A stretch of 6,119 nt of DNA from Burkholderiaceae bacterium (GTDB taxonomy: Bacteria; Pseudomonadota; Gammaproteobacteria; Burkholderiales; Burkholderiaceae): positions 1 through 6,119 of the forward strand of contig CANISN010000109.1 of the NCBI GenBank assembly GCA_947470165.1, given 5' to 3'. A model generated the notes under the pieces. It searched no databases, was not told the origin of the DNA, and saw only the letters and a program-made list of their open reading frames with translations. Made by a program: the position numbers and the translations under genes. Numbering within the stretch: the first letter of the stretch is position 1; the number at the start of each line of letters is the position of its first letter. Of the stretch, positions 1-6,119 are shown piece after piece.

Positions 1-1158
1 CACGATGCCCAAAGAAATATCTTTTAAAGGTCGATCAAAGTAAGGTTCGCAAACGGAGCGTACTGCGCCCTCTAATTCTTCCACACGGGTATCTGCAGGC
101 ACCCAACCTGATTCCACATGCAATTCTGCTACACGCCGGTAATCTCGATTAAAAAAAGCTAAAAAGTTAAGTGCTAAGTAGTTTTTGTCAGACTCACTTA
201 ATGCGCCAACAATCCCAAAATCTAGAGATATAAATCGTCCAAAGCTATCTGGCTCTAAGCTAATCATGATGTTTCCAGGATGCATATCTGCATGGAAAAA
301 ACCATGTTCGAATACTTGAGTAAAGAATATCTCCACACCCTCTGCTGCTAATTTTTTGAAATCAACGCCAGCAGCACGTAATTCATCAAAACGTCCGATA
401 GATATACCGTTCATTTTTTCCATGACAATCACATTGGTATGACATAAGTCCCAATACATTTCTGGAATCATGAGCTTGTCTGAATCAACAAAATATCTTC
501 TTAACTGACTAGCATTAGCAGCCTCACGCATGAGATCAAGCTCATCATGCAAATATCTATCGAACTCCGCAACGTTTTCAGTTGGCTTTAAACGACGACC
601 ATCAGAGGATAGTTTTTCAATAATTTTTGCTAGGTCGTACATTAAAGCAATGTCGCTCTCAATGACCGGGAGGATACCTGGACGTAAGACCTTGATCGCA
701 ACTTCACGCCCATCCCATTCTGGATGCCTCTCAGTAGCACGTAAAGTTCCAAAATGGACTTGAGCAACAGAGGCGCTGGCTACCGGTGTTGCATCAAAAC
801 TAATAAAGATTTCCTCGATAGGCAGCCCAAGCGCCTTCTCAATTAAGCGTCGTGATTCTTCATTAGAAAATGGTGGTACTTGATCCTGTAACTTAGCTAA
901 TTGATTAGCGATATCTTCTGGCAATAAATCACGTCGCGTAGAGAGCACTTGTCCAAACTTCACAAAGATCGGGCCAAGGGCTTCCAGAGTCAGCCGAATA
1001 CGTTCACCCCTAGGTAAAGATTCGCTTGGAGAAGTCCAGCAAATGATACTTAATACACCACGACGAATACCAGGCTTCAATATATCGCGTAATAATGGCA
1101 ATAGGCCATAGCGCCATGCAGTAAAGAAAATAAAGGAGAGGCGGGCAAGGCGACGCAT
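1..1158 (-). CDS. ubiB: UbiB, atypical (ABC1/ADCK-type) kinase-like ubiquinone biosynthesis protein, 3' end cut by window edge
   Basis: UbiB is a membrane-associated protein-kinase-like ATPase needed for ubiquinone synthesis; its exact substrate is unsettled. The visible 386 residues run from an ATG at 1158 to the window edge and lack the C-terminal part, where the family (about 520-550 residues) carries its hydrophobic helices. Family hallmarks seen: the KxGQ motif (K67-F-G-Q70) in the N-terminal extension; the Ala-rich nucleotide loop ASASVAQVH (127-135) in place of a normal glycine-rich loop; the lysine of VAIK (K156); the conserved ELDL segment (206-209) with E212 nearby; the catalytic-loop motif HADMHPGN (289-296, D291 and N296); and the DFG metal-binding motif (313-315). 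The start lies 6 nt after the ubiJ stop, with AAAGG ending 10 nt upstream inside the last ubiJ codons, so the two are very probably co-transcribed and perhaps translationally coupled. No frameshift or missing key residue is seen. The identification is firm. Confidence 0.97.
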   Translation of the reverse strand, partial: MRRLARLSFIFFTAWRYGLLPLLRDILKPGIRRGVLSIICWTSPSESLPRGERIRLTLEALGPIFVKFGQVLSTRRDLLPEDIANQLAKLQDQVPPFSNEESRRLIEKALGLPIEEIFISFDATPVASASVAQVHFGTLRATERHPEWDGREVAIKVLRPGILPVIESDIALMYDLAKIIEKLSSDGRRLKPTENVAEFDRYLHDELDLMREAANASQLRRYFVDSDKLMIPEMYWDLCHTNVIVMEKMNGISIGRFDELRAAGVDFKKLAAEGVEIFFTQVFEHGFFHADMHPGNIMISLEPDSFGRFISLDFGIVGALSESDKNYLALNFLAFFNRDYRRVAELHVESGWVPADTRVEELEGAVRSVCEPYFDRPLKDISLGIV

Positions 1159-1164
1159 GCTGAA

Positions 1165-1779
1165 TTAACCTTTTCGCTCTAGAAGTTGGATGCGTTTTTC
1201 TATGCGATCAACTGCATCACGTAAGCTGTTTAATTCATTTTTGCGAATCATAAAATCTCGTTTGTTCAAGAGTACTTTTCTTTCTTCGCTCACATACTCC
1301 ACTAGACTTCCCAGCAGATCAGTTGCAGCTGATTTTCCAGCAGCGGCCCATTTCTTACCTTGACGCACGGCAAAGTTTGCAGGCGCATCTCCGATGAATC
1401 GTGCCAAGTCCTCCTCATACTCCCAACGAATCTGTCCTACTAGGCGACCCAGCAATTGAGCTAAGTCTGCATCGCCAGTAATCTTGACCGACTTCATTGC
1501 CTGCTCTCGTAAACCATCTAGACCAGCTCCAAGCGAACTTAGTACTTCAGCGGAAACTTCTAATTCCAAAGAGGGGGTATCAAAATCTGTCAAGGAGGTC
1601 AAAGAACCTTCGGGAGTCAGCTCAAAACACAGGTTACCGACAGGTAACTTCAACAAAATAACTTTACCTTTATGTCGAGCCAACTCAGCCATAGCCCATG
1701 GCTCTGCAGTCAGTACATGATTAATCCCTCGACAAGCAGCAGCTGTAATAGAGTGAATGGAGGAAGATACGGTAGTCAT
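1165..1779 (-). CDS. ubiJ: UbiJ-like SCP2 sterol-binding domain protein
   Basis: A 204-residue protein, close to the roughly 200 residues of E. coli UbiJ, which binds isoprenoid lipids of the ubiquinone pathway and helps assemble the soluble Ubi complex. The N-terminal half (about 10-115) reads as an SCP2-type lipid-binding fold. It has the family-like GINHVLTAEPWA segment (18-29), alternating beta-strand patterns, and the closing VKITGDADLAQLLGRLV helix start (98-114). The C-terminal tail (about 165-203) is highly charged with heptad-like leucine/isoleucine spacing and is probably a coiled coil, as in UbiJ. No signal peptide is seen, so it is probably cytosolic or peripheral. I chose the ATG at 1779. 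An in-frame TTG at 1800 would add seven residues, but it lies in the loop of a terminator hairpin. No good Shine-Dalgarno sequence precedes the ATG. The neighbour ubiB starts 6 nt downstream, and the order ubiE...ubiJ-ubiB matches the E. coli cluster apart from the Tim44-like insertion. Sequence similarity to UbiJ is weak by nature, so the symbol rests partly on context. Confidence 0.85.
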   Translation of the reverse strand: MTTVSSSIHSITAAACRGINHVLTAEPWAMAELARHKGKVILLKLPVGNLCFELTPEGSLTSLTDFDTPSLELEVSAEVLSSLGAGLDGLREQAMKSVKITGDADLAQLLGRLVGQIRWEYEEDLARFIGDAPANFAVRQGKKWAAAGKSAATDLLGSLVEYVSEERKVLLNKRDFMIRKNELNSLRDAVDRIEKRIQLLERKG

Positions 1780-1785
1780 AGGCGT

Positions 1786-1811
1786 AAAAAACCCGCACAA
1801 GTGCGGGCTTT
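1786..1811 (-). terminator. Rho-independent terminator after the Tim44-like gene, abutting the ubiJ start
   Basis: Read on the minus strand, CCCGCAC and GTGCGGG form a perfect 7-bp GC-rich stem around TT (equally a 6-bp stem closing a CTTG tetraloop), at 1807-1792. It is followed directly by six T residues (1791-1786). Upstream AAAG can extend the stem by pairing with the T-tract. It lies 20 nt past the Tim44-like stop, the normal place for a terminator of that gene. Its T-tract ends 6 nt before the preferred ubiJ ATG. On the plus strand the stem is followed by only three T residues, so termination in that direction should be weak. Confidence 0.88.
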
Positions 1812-1831
1812 CGATGGAAAGTAACTCAAGC

Positions 1832-2734
1832 TTAAACTAACTGAGAAATCCCCGCTAGTACCCATCCTCCAGGGCCTGTCACTGGCTTGCTCAGGTTCCA
1901 AACTTCAGAGAAGTTATTTGCCTGTGCACCCGCTTGCTCACGAATCATCCCAGTGAACTGCACGCTGCAGTAATACGTATTATCAGTTGTTTCAATTCCT
2001 AGCAGTTGCGCATTGAGCGAAACCACATCAGTTTGATTGCTACCATCAGCACGGCCCGAGAGATCTTGCTCGATCGTAGCAAACATCTCAGGAGTAGTGA
2101 ATTCACGCAATGCTACCAAGTCACCTTGATCCCATGCTTTTTGGAGGCCTGAGAAAAATTGCTTAGAACTCTCTAAAAACGCATATTCATCAAACCCAGG
2201 TGGCAAAGTTGATTGAAATGGGACAGGCTCTGCAGCAACACCGCCAAAAGTATTCACAGCTGGCGTAAATGCTGGCTCATGCCTTGGTGACTGATCCAGA
2301 CTAGCGCGCTGCATTCCTTGTGAAGTTACTTGAGGGCCTTTATTAGCGCCAGACAAAGCAGGCAACATTCTCCTCATTACAAACATGATGACAAATCCAG
2401 CGAGAACTGCAATCAATAATCCGGTAATGAGAGAAGATGCACCCTCACCCATACCAAAATGAGACAAGAGATAGCCAATACCAAGACCGGCAGCTAACCC
2501 TCCTAAAATACCGCCCATGCCACCAAAGCGACTCGGTGCAGCAGCTGGAGCGGGTGCAGGTGCTGCAGCTGGCTGAGCTTGCTTTTGTGCAGGAGCAGCT
2601 TGTTTTTGCATTGGCGCACTTGGTGCCTTGCCAACACTTTTGCCACCACCTAAGCGCGTGGCGTTAGCGTGACCAACACCAGCAAAAATTAAGCTAACAC
2701 TTAATAAAACTGCCTTGAAAAAATGCTTATTCAT
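1832..2734 (-). CDS. Tim44-like domain protein with signal peptide and membrane segment
   Basis: A 300-residue protein of unknown function. In order: a signal peptide (1-25, basic MNKHFFK, hydrophobic core, AxA-type site A23-N-A25 before T26); a low-complexity Ala/Pro/Gln/Lys linker (about 36-67); a glycine-rich hydrophobic stretch (71-94, repeated G-G-x-x-G-G spacing); a clear transmembrane helix (about 101-119) followed by MRRM; a polar linker; and a C-terminal Tim44-like domain (about 181-300) starting at PGFDEYAF and ending in GGWVLAGISQL. The Tim44 C-terminal fold in mitochondria contacts membranes and the import motor; bacterial relatives (e.g. TimA of Caulobacter) are membrane-associated, with unclear roles. 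The start is the ATG at 2734 because AGGAGA lies 7 nt upstream and it gives a proper signal peptide; a TTG further up would add 17 unlikely residues. It lies 56 nt after ubiE with no terminator between them and is followed by a strong terminator, so it probably ends a transcript that includes ubiE. The domain call is fairly firm; any role in ubiquinone synthesis is only inferred from position. Confidence 0.9.
   Translation of the reverse strand: MNKHFFKAVLLSVSLIFAGVGHANATRLGGGKSVGKAPSAPMQKQAAPAQKQAQPAAAPAPAPAAAPSRFGGMGGILGGLAAGLGIGYLLSHFGMGEGASSLITGLLIAVLAGFVIMFVMRRMLPALSGANKGPQVTSQGMQRASLDQSPRHEPAFTPAVNTFGGVAAEPVPFQSTLPPGFDEYAFLESSKQFFSGLQKAWDQGDLVALREFTTPEMFATIEQDLSGRADGSNQTDVVSLNAQLLGIETTDNTYYCSVQFTGMIREQAGAQANNFSEVWNLSKPVTGPGGWVLAGISQLV
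2576..2617 (-). repeat. Two tandem 21-bp units in the Tim44-like gene linker
   Basis: Adjacent units 2576-2596 and 2597-2617 match at 15 of 21 positions and encode the heptapeptides APMQKQA and APAQKQA. An Ala/Pro-rich stretch with GC-rich, repetitive codons follows in the protein (DNA about 2536-2575). This looks like a slippage-prone, length-variable disordered linker rather than a regulatory repeat. Confidence 0.7.
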
Positions 2735-2741
2735 ATTTTTA

Positions 2742-2747
2742 TCTCCT
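2742..2747 (-). promoter_or_regulatory. Ribosome binding site deciding the Tim44-like start
   Basis: AGGAGA on the minus strand, 7 nt before the ATG at 2734. It is the best Shine-Dalgarno match in the window. It fixes the start at the residue that begins a typical signal peptide and argues against the longer reading from a TTG at 2785. Confidence 0.85.
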
Positions 2748-2790
2748 GTAGAACAACTTTCTTTCATAAACTCTAAAACCAACAAACTTA

Positions 2791-3534
2791 TCAGTATTTA
2801 ATACCAATATGCAAAGCAACGATACCCCCAGTCATTCTATGGGTATCTACTTCATCAAAACCAACCCCTAGCATCATATCTTTTAGGGTCTTTGCGTCTG
2901 GATGCATCCTAATCGATTCTGCTAGATAACGATAGCTTTCAGAATCTTGCGCAATCTTTTCGCCCAACCAGGGCAGCACCTTAAATGAATAGGTGTCATA
3001 AACCGGCTGTAAAAAAGCATCTGGCTTGGAGAACTCCAGCACCAGCACCCGTCCACCCGGTTTAATGACGCGGAGCATCTCTGCCAATGCAACATCCTTG
3101 TGAGTCATATTTCGCAAACCAAACGCAACCGTCACCACATCAAAGTGCTTATTCGGAAAGGGAATTTTTTCTGCATCGAACTGAACACAAGGTAAAGCCA
3201 AACCCTGATCCAATAAACGATCACGCCCCACACCCAACATCGACGCATTGATGTCGCTTAGCCAGACCTGAGCTTCAGTGTTATGGCCAAACCCGGCTGC
3301 GCGCGCGAAGGCAGCAGCTAAGTCCCCAGTGCCGCCTGCAATATCTAGCACTTTTTGACCGGGACGTACTTGGGCACGGGCAATAGTGATCTTCTTCCAA
3401 AGACGATGGAGGCCAAATGACATCAAGTCATTCATGACGTCATATTTACTAGCTACAGAGTGAAATACCTCCGCAACCTTACTAGCTTTTTCAGCCTCGT
3501 CAACACTTTGGTATCCAAAATGGGTCTTACTCAT
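2791..3534 (-). CDS. ubiE: UbiE, demethylubiquinone/demethylmenaquinone C-methyltransferase
   Basis: A SAM-dependent class I methyltransferase that adds the C-methyl group to the polyprenyl benzoquinol ring in ubiquinone synthesis (and to demethylmenaquinol where menaquinone is made). It has 247 residues, against about 251 in E. coli. Both family signatures are present: [16 protein letters not shown] (N-terminal, matching Y-D-x-M-N...S-x3-H-x2-W) and [15 protein letters not shown] (after the SAM fold). The SAM-binding motif [10 protein letters not shown], the acidic LSDIN loop, FDAEKIPF, and FGLRNM after the beta-4 strand are intact, as is the C-terminal [12 protein letters not shown]. The preferred start is the ATG at 3534 ([11 protein letters not shown]), giving the usual family length; a TTG at 3594 would add 20 residues overlapping DUF971 and is unlikely. 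Only a weak AAGAAG-type ribosome site precedes it, with a possible coupling mini-ORF upstream. The identification is firm. Confidence 0.98.
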   Translation of the reverse strand: MSKTHFGYQSVDEAEKASKVAEVFHSVASKYDVMNDLMSFGLHRLWKKITIARAQVRPGQKVLDIAGGTGDLAAAFARAAGFGHNTEAQVWLSDINASMLGVGRDRLLDQGLALPCVQFDAEKIPFPNKHFDVVTVAFGLRNMTHKDVALAEMLRVIKPGGRVLVLEFSKPDAFLQPVYDTYSFKVLPWLGEKIAQDSESYRYLAESIRMHPDAKTLKDMMLGVGFDEVDTHRMTGGIVALHIGIKY

Positions 3535-3563
3535 ATTCTTCTTTGCTCTACTGAAATAACCAT
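3531..3563 (-). other. Candidate 10-codon bridging mini-ORF between DUF971 and ubiE
   Basis: The frame [10 protein letters not shown] begins at an ATG whose A is the last base of the DUF971 stop codon (TAATG), and it ends at a TGA overlapping the ubiE ATG (ATGA). It therefore fills the 28-nt gap exactly, with stop/start overlap at both ends. No strong ribosome site lies upstream, but reinitiating ribosomes need little. The AAGAAG that may serve ubiE lies inside it. It may be chance. If real, its value would lie in translational coupling rather than in the peptide. Confidence 0.3.
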
Positions 3564-3952
3564 TAATGACTACCGCAGGAATGTCCACCAGCAAGATTCA
3601 TTGGCGAGTCGCGATCCAAACCGGCAGCGGCCAATTTATCTAAATGCTCTTTCCATAGCGCTGCATGATTCTCACATAAAAATTGCAAATAATCCCAAGA
3701 GTACAAACCAGAATCATGTCCATCAGAGAAGGATGGTTTCAGAGCATAGTGGCCCACTGGCTCAATGTTAGCAATGAGAACCTCGCGCTTACCAGTTTGC
3801 AAAGTCTCCTGACCAGGGCCATGACCCTGTACTTCAGCCGAGGGAGATACCACTCTTAAGAATTCAAAAGGAAGACGATAAGCATTGCCATTGTCATAGG
3901 TGAGCTCCAGCACTTTTGACTGCTGATGAACAACAATATTAGTTGGGATCAT
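3563..3952 (-). CDS. DUF971 / GBBH-like N-terminal domain protein
   Basis: A 129-residue protein, most of it (about 5-100) the DUF971 fold, also found at the N-terminus of gamma-butyrobetaine hydroxylase and fused to some ApbC/Mrp-type ATPases. Visible family features are an opening strand pair ([20 protein letters not shown], 14-33) and the late [12 protein letters not shown] segment (78-89). The tail GGHSCGSH (122-129), with His and Cys, could bind a metal, though this is speculative. In gamma-butyrobetaine hydroxylase this domain binds zinc through three Cys and a His; here only C93 and C126 are present, so the same zinc site cannot form. There is no signal peptide or membrane segment. The ATG at 3952 shares one base with the upstream stop (TAATG), and AGGG lies about 10 nt upstream, so translation is probably coupled to the oxidoreductase. 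The biochemical function is unknown; placement beside ubiE is, from memory, common in Burkholderiales. Confidence 0.92.
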   Translation of the reverse strand: MIPTNIVVHQQSKVLELTYDNGNAYRLPFEFLRVVSPSAEVQGHGPGQETLQTGKREVLIANIEPVGHYALKPSFSDGHDSGLYSWDYLQFLCENHAALWKEHLDKLAAAGLDRDSPMNLAGGHSCGSH

Positions 3953-6119
3953 TAAACCAACACCCTTTCTATTCCGCCTTGATTGGCTTTAGCAACATAC
4001 TCCTGCATCCAGTCAGGGCCCAATAATTTTTGCGCCATTTCGACCACAATGTAATCCGCAGTGGTATCACTGTCAGCATCAAAGCGAGTTAAGCCCTGCA
4101 AGCATGATGGGCAGCTCGTTAATACTTTAACATCTCCAGTGAATTCATCCTTACGCAACTCATTGGCACCCTTCTCCATTTCAATCTGCTTACGGAAACG
4201 CACCTGCGTAGAAATATCTGGACGCGTCACCGCAAGTGTTCCAGACTCACCACAGCAACGATCATTTTTCTGAATCGCTTTCCCATCCTCCAACTGAATC
4301 AACTCATTGACTGTCTTGAGTGGGTCTTGCAACTTCATTGGGGAGTGACATGGATCGTGGTACATGTACTTCACGCCAGTTACATTAGAAAGCTTAACGC
4401 CCTTCTCGAGCAAATATTCATGAATATCGATAATGCGGCAACCAGGGAAGATCTGTTCAAACTGATAGCCTGCCAATTGGTCGTAGCAAGTTCCGCAAGA
4501 AACTACTACTGTCTTAATATCTAAATAATTAAGAGTATTTGCGACGCGATGAAAGAGAACGCGATTATCAGTAATCATTTTCTCTGCTTTATCAAAGTCG
4601 CCGTTACCGCGCTGAGGATAGCCGCAACAGAGATATCCTGGTGGCAAGACGGTCTGGACGCCCACATTCCATAACATCGCCTGGGTTGCCAATCCAACTT
4701 GCGAGAACAAGCGTTCCGAACCACAGCCCGGGAAATAAAATACTGCTTCAGTATCAGCAGAAGTAGTTTTTGGATCCCGAATAATCGGCACATAATTTGC
4801 ATCCTCAATATCTAAAAGTGCGCGAGCAGTTTTCTTAGGCAGATTGCCCGGCATTTTCTTGTTCACAAAGAAAATAACCTGTTCTTTTAAGTTCGGCTTA
4901 GTGACTGTTGCTGGAGGATGTGCAGTTTGCTTGCGAGCCAACTTACGAAAAATATCATGACCCAAGCGCTGCAGCTTGTAACCCCAACCGATCATGGTCT
5001 TACGAACTAAATTGATGGTGTCCGGATCAGTGGCATTTAAAAAGAGCATCGATGCTGCCGTTCCAGGATTAAAGCGCTGCTGACCCATCTTGCGTAACAA
5101 GTTACGCATGTTCATAGTTACGTCACCAAAGTCAATCTTGACAGGGCACGGTGATAAGCACTTATGACAAACGGTACAATGTGCCGCAACGTCATCAAAC
5201 ATCTCCCAATGACGAATGGAAATACCACGTCGCGTCTGTTCTTCATATAAGAAGGCTTCGATCAACAAAGAAGTGGCTAAAATTTTATCGCGGGGGCTAT
5301 AGAGTAAATTTGCCCGAGGTACATGAGTAGCACACACTGGCTTGCACTTACCGCAGCGCAAACAATCTTTTACACTATCAGCAATCGCACCAATATCACT
5401 CTGTTGCATGATGATGGACTCGTGTCCCATCAGACCAAAGCTCGGGGTATAGGCAATTCTGAGGTCAGCATGCGGCATTAATTTGCCTTTGTTGAAGCGA
5501 CCCTCAGGATCAACACGCATTTTGTATGCTCGGAATTCCTTCAATTCCGCTTCAGTCAAATACTCTAACTTCGTAATACCGATACCATGCTCGCCAGAAA
5601 TAACGCCATCTAATGAGCGGGCTAATTTCATAATCCGATCGACAGCGCGATGAGCATCTTGCAACATCTCATAGTCATCCGAGTTCACTGGAATATTGGT
5701 ATGCACATTACCGTCACCTGCATGCATATGTAGCGCTATAAAAACTCGCTTACGCAAAATCTTTTTATGGATAGCCTCAAGCTCATTTAGGATTAACTCA
5801 AATGCTAGTCCCCCGAAAATAATTCTCAGTTCGGCACGCACTTCTGTCTTCCAAGAGGTGCGCAGGCTATAACTCTGAAGATCTGGAAAATACGTATCTA
5901 TCTGCGTAAGCCACTCAGTCCATTGCACCCTTACCTTACCAATCAAGTCAAGTGCTTGCTGAACGCGATCACCCAAAATTTCTGCAGTTGGTATTTCGTA
6001 ATCTTCGCTTGCCTTACCTAATGGCAAAGCACTCTTTTTTAAGAATGCTTCTAGACCATCTAGTACTTGCAGTTTGTTTTTAAGGGAGAGTTCGATATTG
6101 ATACGTTCGATACCGTCGG
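3952..6119 (-). CDS. FAD-linked oxidase fused to 4Fe-4S and CCG-domain Fe-S oxidoreductase, 5' end cut by window edge
   Basis: The frame stays open to the right edge, so this is the C-terminal 721 residues of a larger protein; the TTG at 6027 is an internal leucine, not a start. Numbering from the first complete codon: residues up to about 215 are the end of an FAD-oxidase C-terminal domain (HAGDGNVH 132-139 and SGEHGIG 174-180, as in GlcD, D-lactate dehydrogenase and YdiJ). Next come two 4Fe-4S motifs, CLRCGKCKPVC (252-262) and CTVCHKCLSPCP (314-325). Two CCG (HdrB/GlcF-type) cysteine modules follow: FPGCGSE (C465), CCG (497-499), CGTC (541-544); then HDPC (C590), CCGESG (621-626), SCPSC (C669, C672). 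This is the GlcD+GlcF-type fusion architecture, so it probably oxidises a 2-hydroxy acid and passes electrons through the Fe-S centres to the quinone pool. E. coli YdiJ (D-2-hydroxyglutarate dehydrogenase, about 1,018 residues) is a relative. Burkholderiales versions carry an N-terminal DUF3683 region not visible here. The substrate cannot be read from this part. All cluster cysteines look intact. Confidence 0.95.
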   Translation of the reverse strand, partial: DGIERINIELSLKNKLQVLDGLEAFLKKSALPLGKASEDYEIPTAEILGDRVQQALDLIGKVRVQWTEWLTQIDTYFPDLQSYSLRTSWKTEVRAELRIIFGGLAFELILNELEAIHKKILRKRVFIALHMHAGDGNVHTNIPVNSDDYEMLQDAHRAVDRIMKLARSLDGVISGEHGIGITKLEYLTEAELKEFRAYKMRVDPEGRFNKGKLMPHADLRIAYTPSFGLMGHESIIMQQSDIGAIADSVKDCLRCGKCKPVCATHVPRANLLYSPRDKILATSLLIEAFLYEEQTRRGISIRHWEMFDDVAAHCTVCHKCLSPCPVKIDFGDVTMNMRNLLRKMGQQRFNPGTAASMLFLNATDPDTINLVRKTMIGWGYKLQRLGHDIFRKLARKQTAHPPATVTKPNLKEQVIFFVNKKMPGNLPKKTARALLDIEDANYVPIIRDPKTTSADTEAVFYFPGCGSERLFSQVGLATQAMLWNVGVQTVLPPGYLCCGYPQRGNGDFDKAEKMITDNRVLFHRVANTLNYLDIKTVVVSCGTCYDQLAGYQFEQIFPGCRIIDIHEYLLEKGVKLSNVTGVKYMYHDPCHSPMKLQDPLKTVNELIQLEDGKAIQKNDRCCGESGTLAVTRPDISTQVRFRKQIEMEKGANELRKDEFTGDVKVLTSCPSCLQGLTRFDADSDTTADYIVVEMAQKLLGPDWMQEYVAKANQGGIERVLV

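Noticed and set aside
530..763. Plus-strand open frame of 77 codons
   Set aside because: It lies antisense inside ubiB, whose kinase motifs run through the same stretch; its product is Ser/Arg-rich with no recognisable domain.
1773..1799. Possible promoter for ubiJ (TTGTGC ... TATGAC)
   Set aside because: The spacer is 14 nt, the -35 part lies in the terminator stem, and the -10 part overlaps the ubiJ ATG; not credible.
2437..2667. Plus-strand open frame of 76 codons
   Set aside because: Antisense to the Ala/Pro-rich linker and glycine-rich segment of the Tim44-like gene; its Gln/Leu/Val-rich composition is a by-product of that repetitive DNA.
2735..2790. Possible promoter between ubiE and the Tim44-like gene
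   Set aside because: TTGTTG and TATGAA can be found, but only 11 nt apart, which is too short for a sigma-70 promoter; no other convincing pair was seen.
3460..3771. Plus-strand open frame of 103 codons across the ubiE/DUF971 junction
   Set aside because: Antisense to two well-supported genes, with no domain and no ribosome site noted; a shadow frame.
4575..4808. Minus-strand open frame of 77 codons within the oxidoreductase
   Set aside because: It overlaps, in a different frame, a stretch coding for the first CCG module with intact cysteines; there is no sign of a frameshift in the main frame.
6025..6027. TTG as start of a 691-residue oxidoreductase
   Set aside because: The frame stays open upstream to the window edge with sensible coding sequence (DGIERINIELSLKNKLQVLD), so the gene is partial and this TTG is an internal leucine.

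Overview
The window carries one block of genes, all on the minus strand, read from the right edge to the left edge. Six genes are supported: (1) the C-terminal ~720 residues of a very large FAD-linked oxidase/Fe-S oxidoreductase, whose 5' end lies beyond the right edge; (2) a small DUF971 (GBBH-like N-terminal domain) protein; (3) ubiE; (4) a secreted or membrane-anchored Tim44-like protein; (5) a ubiJ-like SCP2-domain protein; (6) ubiB, whose 3' end lies beyond the left edge. No mobile element, CRISPR array, tRNA or rRNA is visible. The plus strand holds only shadow reading frames.

The proteins and gene order fit a betaproteobacterium of the order Burkholderiales. Moderately AT-rich codon use suggests a low-GC member such as Polynucleobacter. 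This assignment is inferred from protein resemblance and gene order recalled from memory, not from a search. The region looks like conserved core chromosome rather than an accessory island.

Layout on the minus strand: the oxidoreductase stop overlaps the DUF971 start (TAATG). DUF971 is followed after 28 nt by ubiE, and that gap is exactly bridged by a 10-codon open frame with stop/start overlaps at both ends. Fifty-six nt without a hairpin separate ubiE from the Tim44-like gene. A strong intrinsic terminator follows the Tim44-like gene, and its U-tract ends 6 nt before the preferred ATG of ubiJ. ubiJ and ubiB are 6 nt apart.

Functionally the window centres on ubiquinone. UbiE is the C-methyltransferase; UbiJ and UbiB are accessory factors for ubiquinone assembly (lipid-binding SCP2 protein and atypical kinase/ATPase). 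The large flavin/Fe-S enzyme resembles the D-lactate, glycolate and D-2-hydroxyglutarate dehydrogenases, which typically feed electrons to the quinone pool. The Tim44-like protein between ubiE and ubiJ has a lipid-binding-type domain and no assigned role. No clearly new system is present. The points most worth a second look are the terminator against the ubiJ start, the DUF971/ubiE bridging mini-ORF, and the Tim44-like protein inside the ubi cluster.
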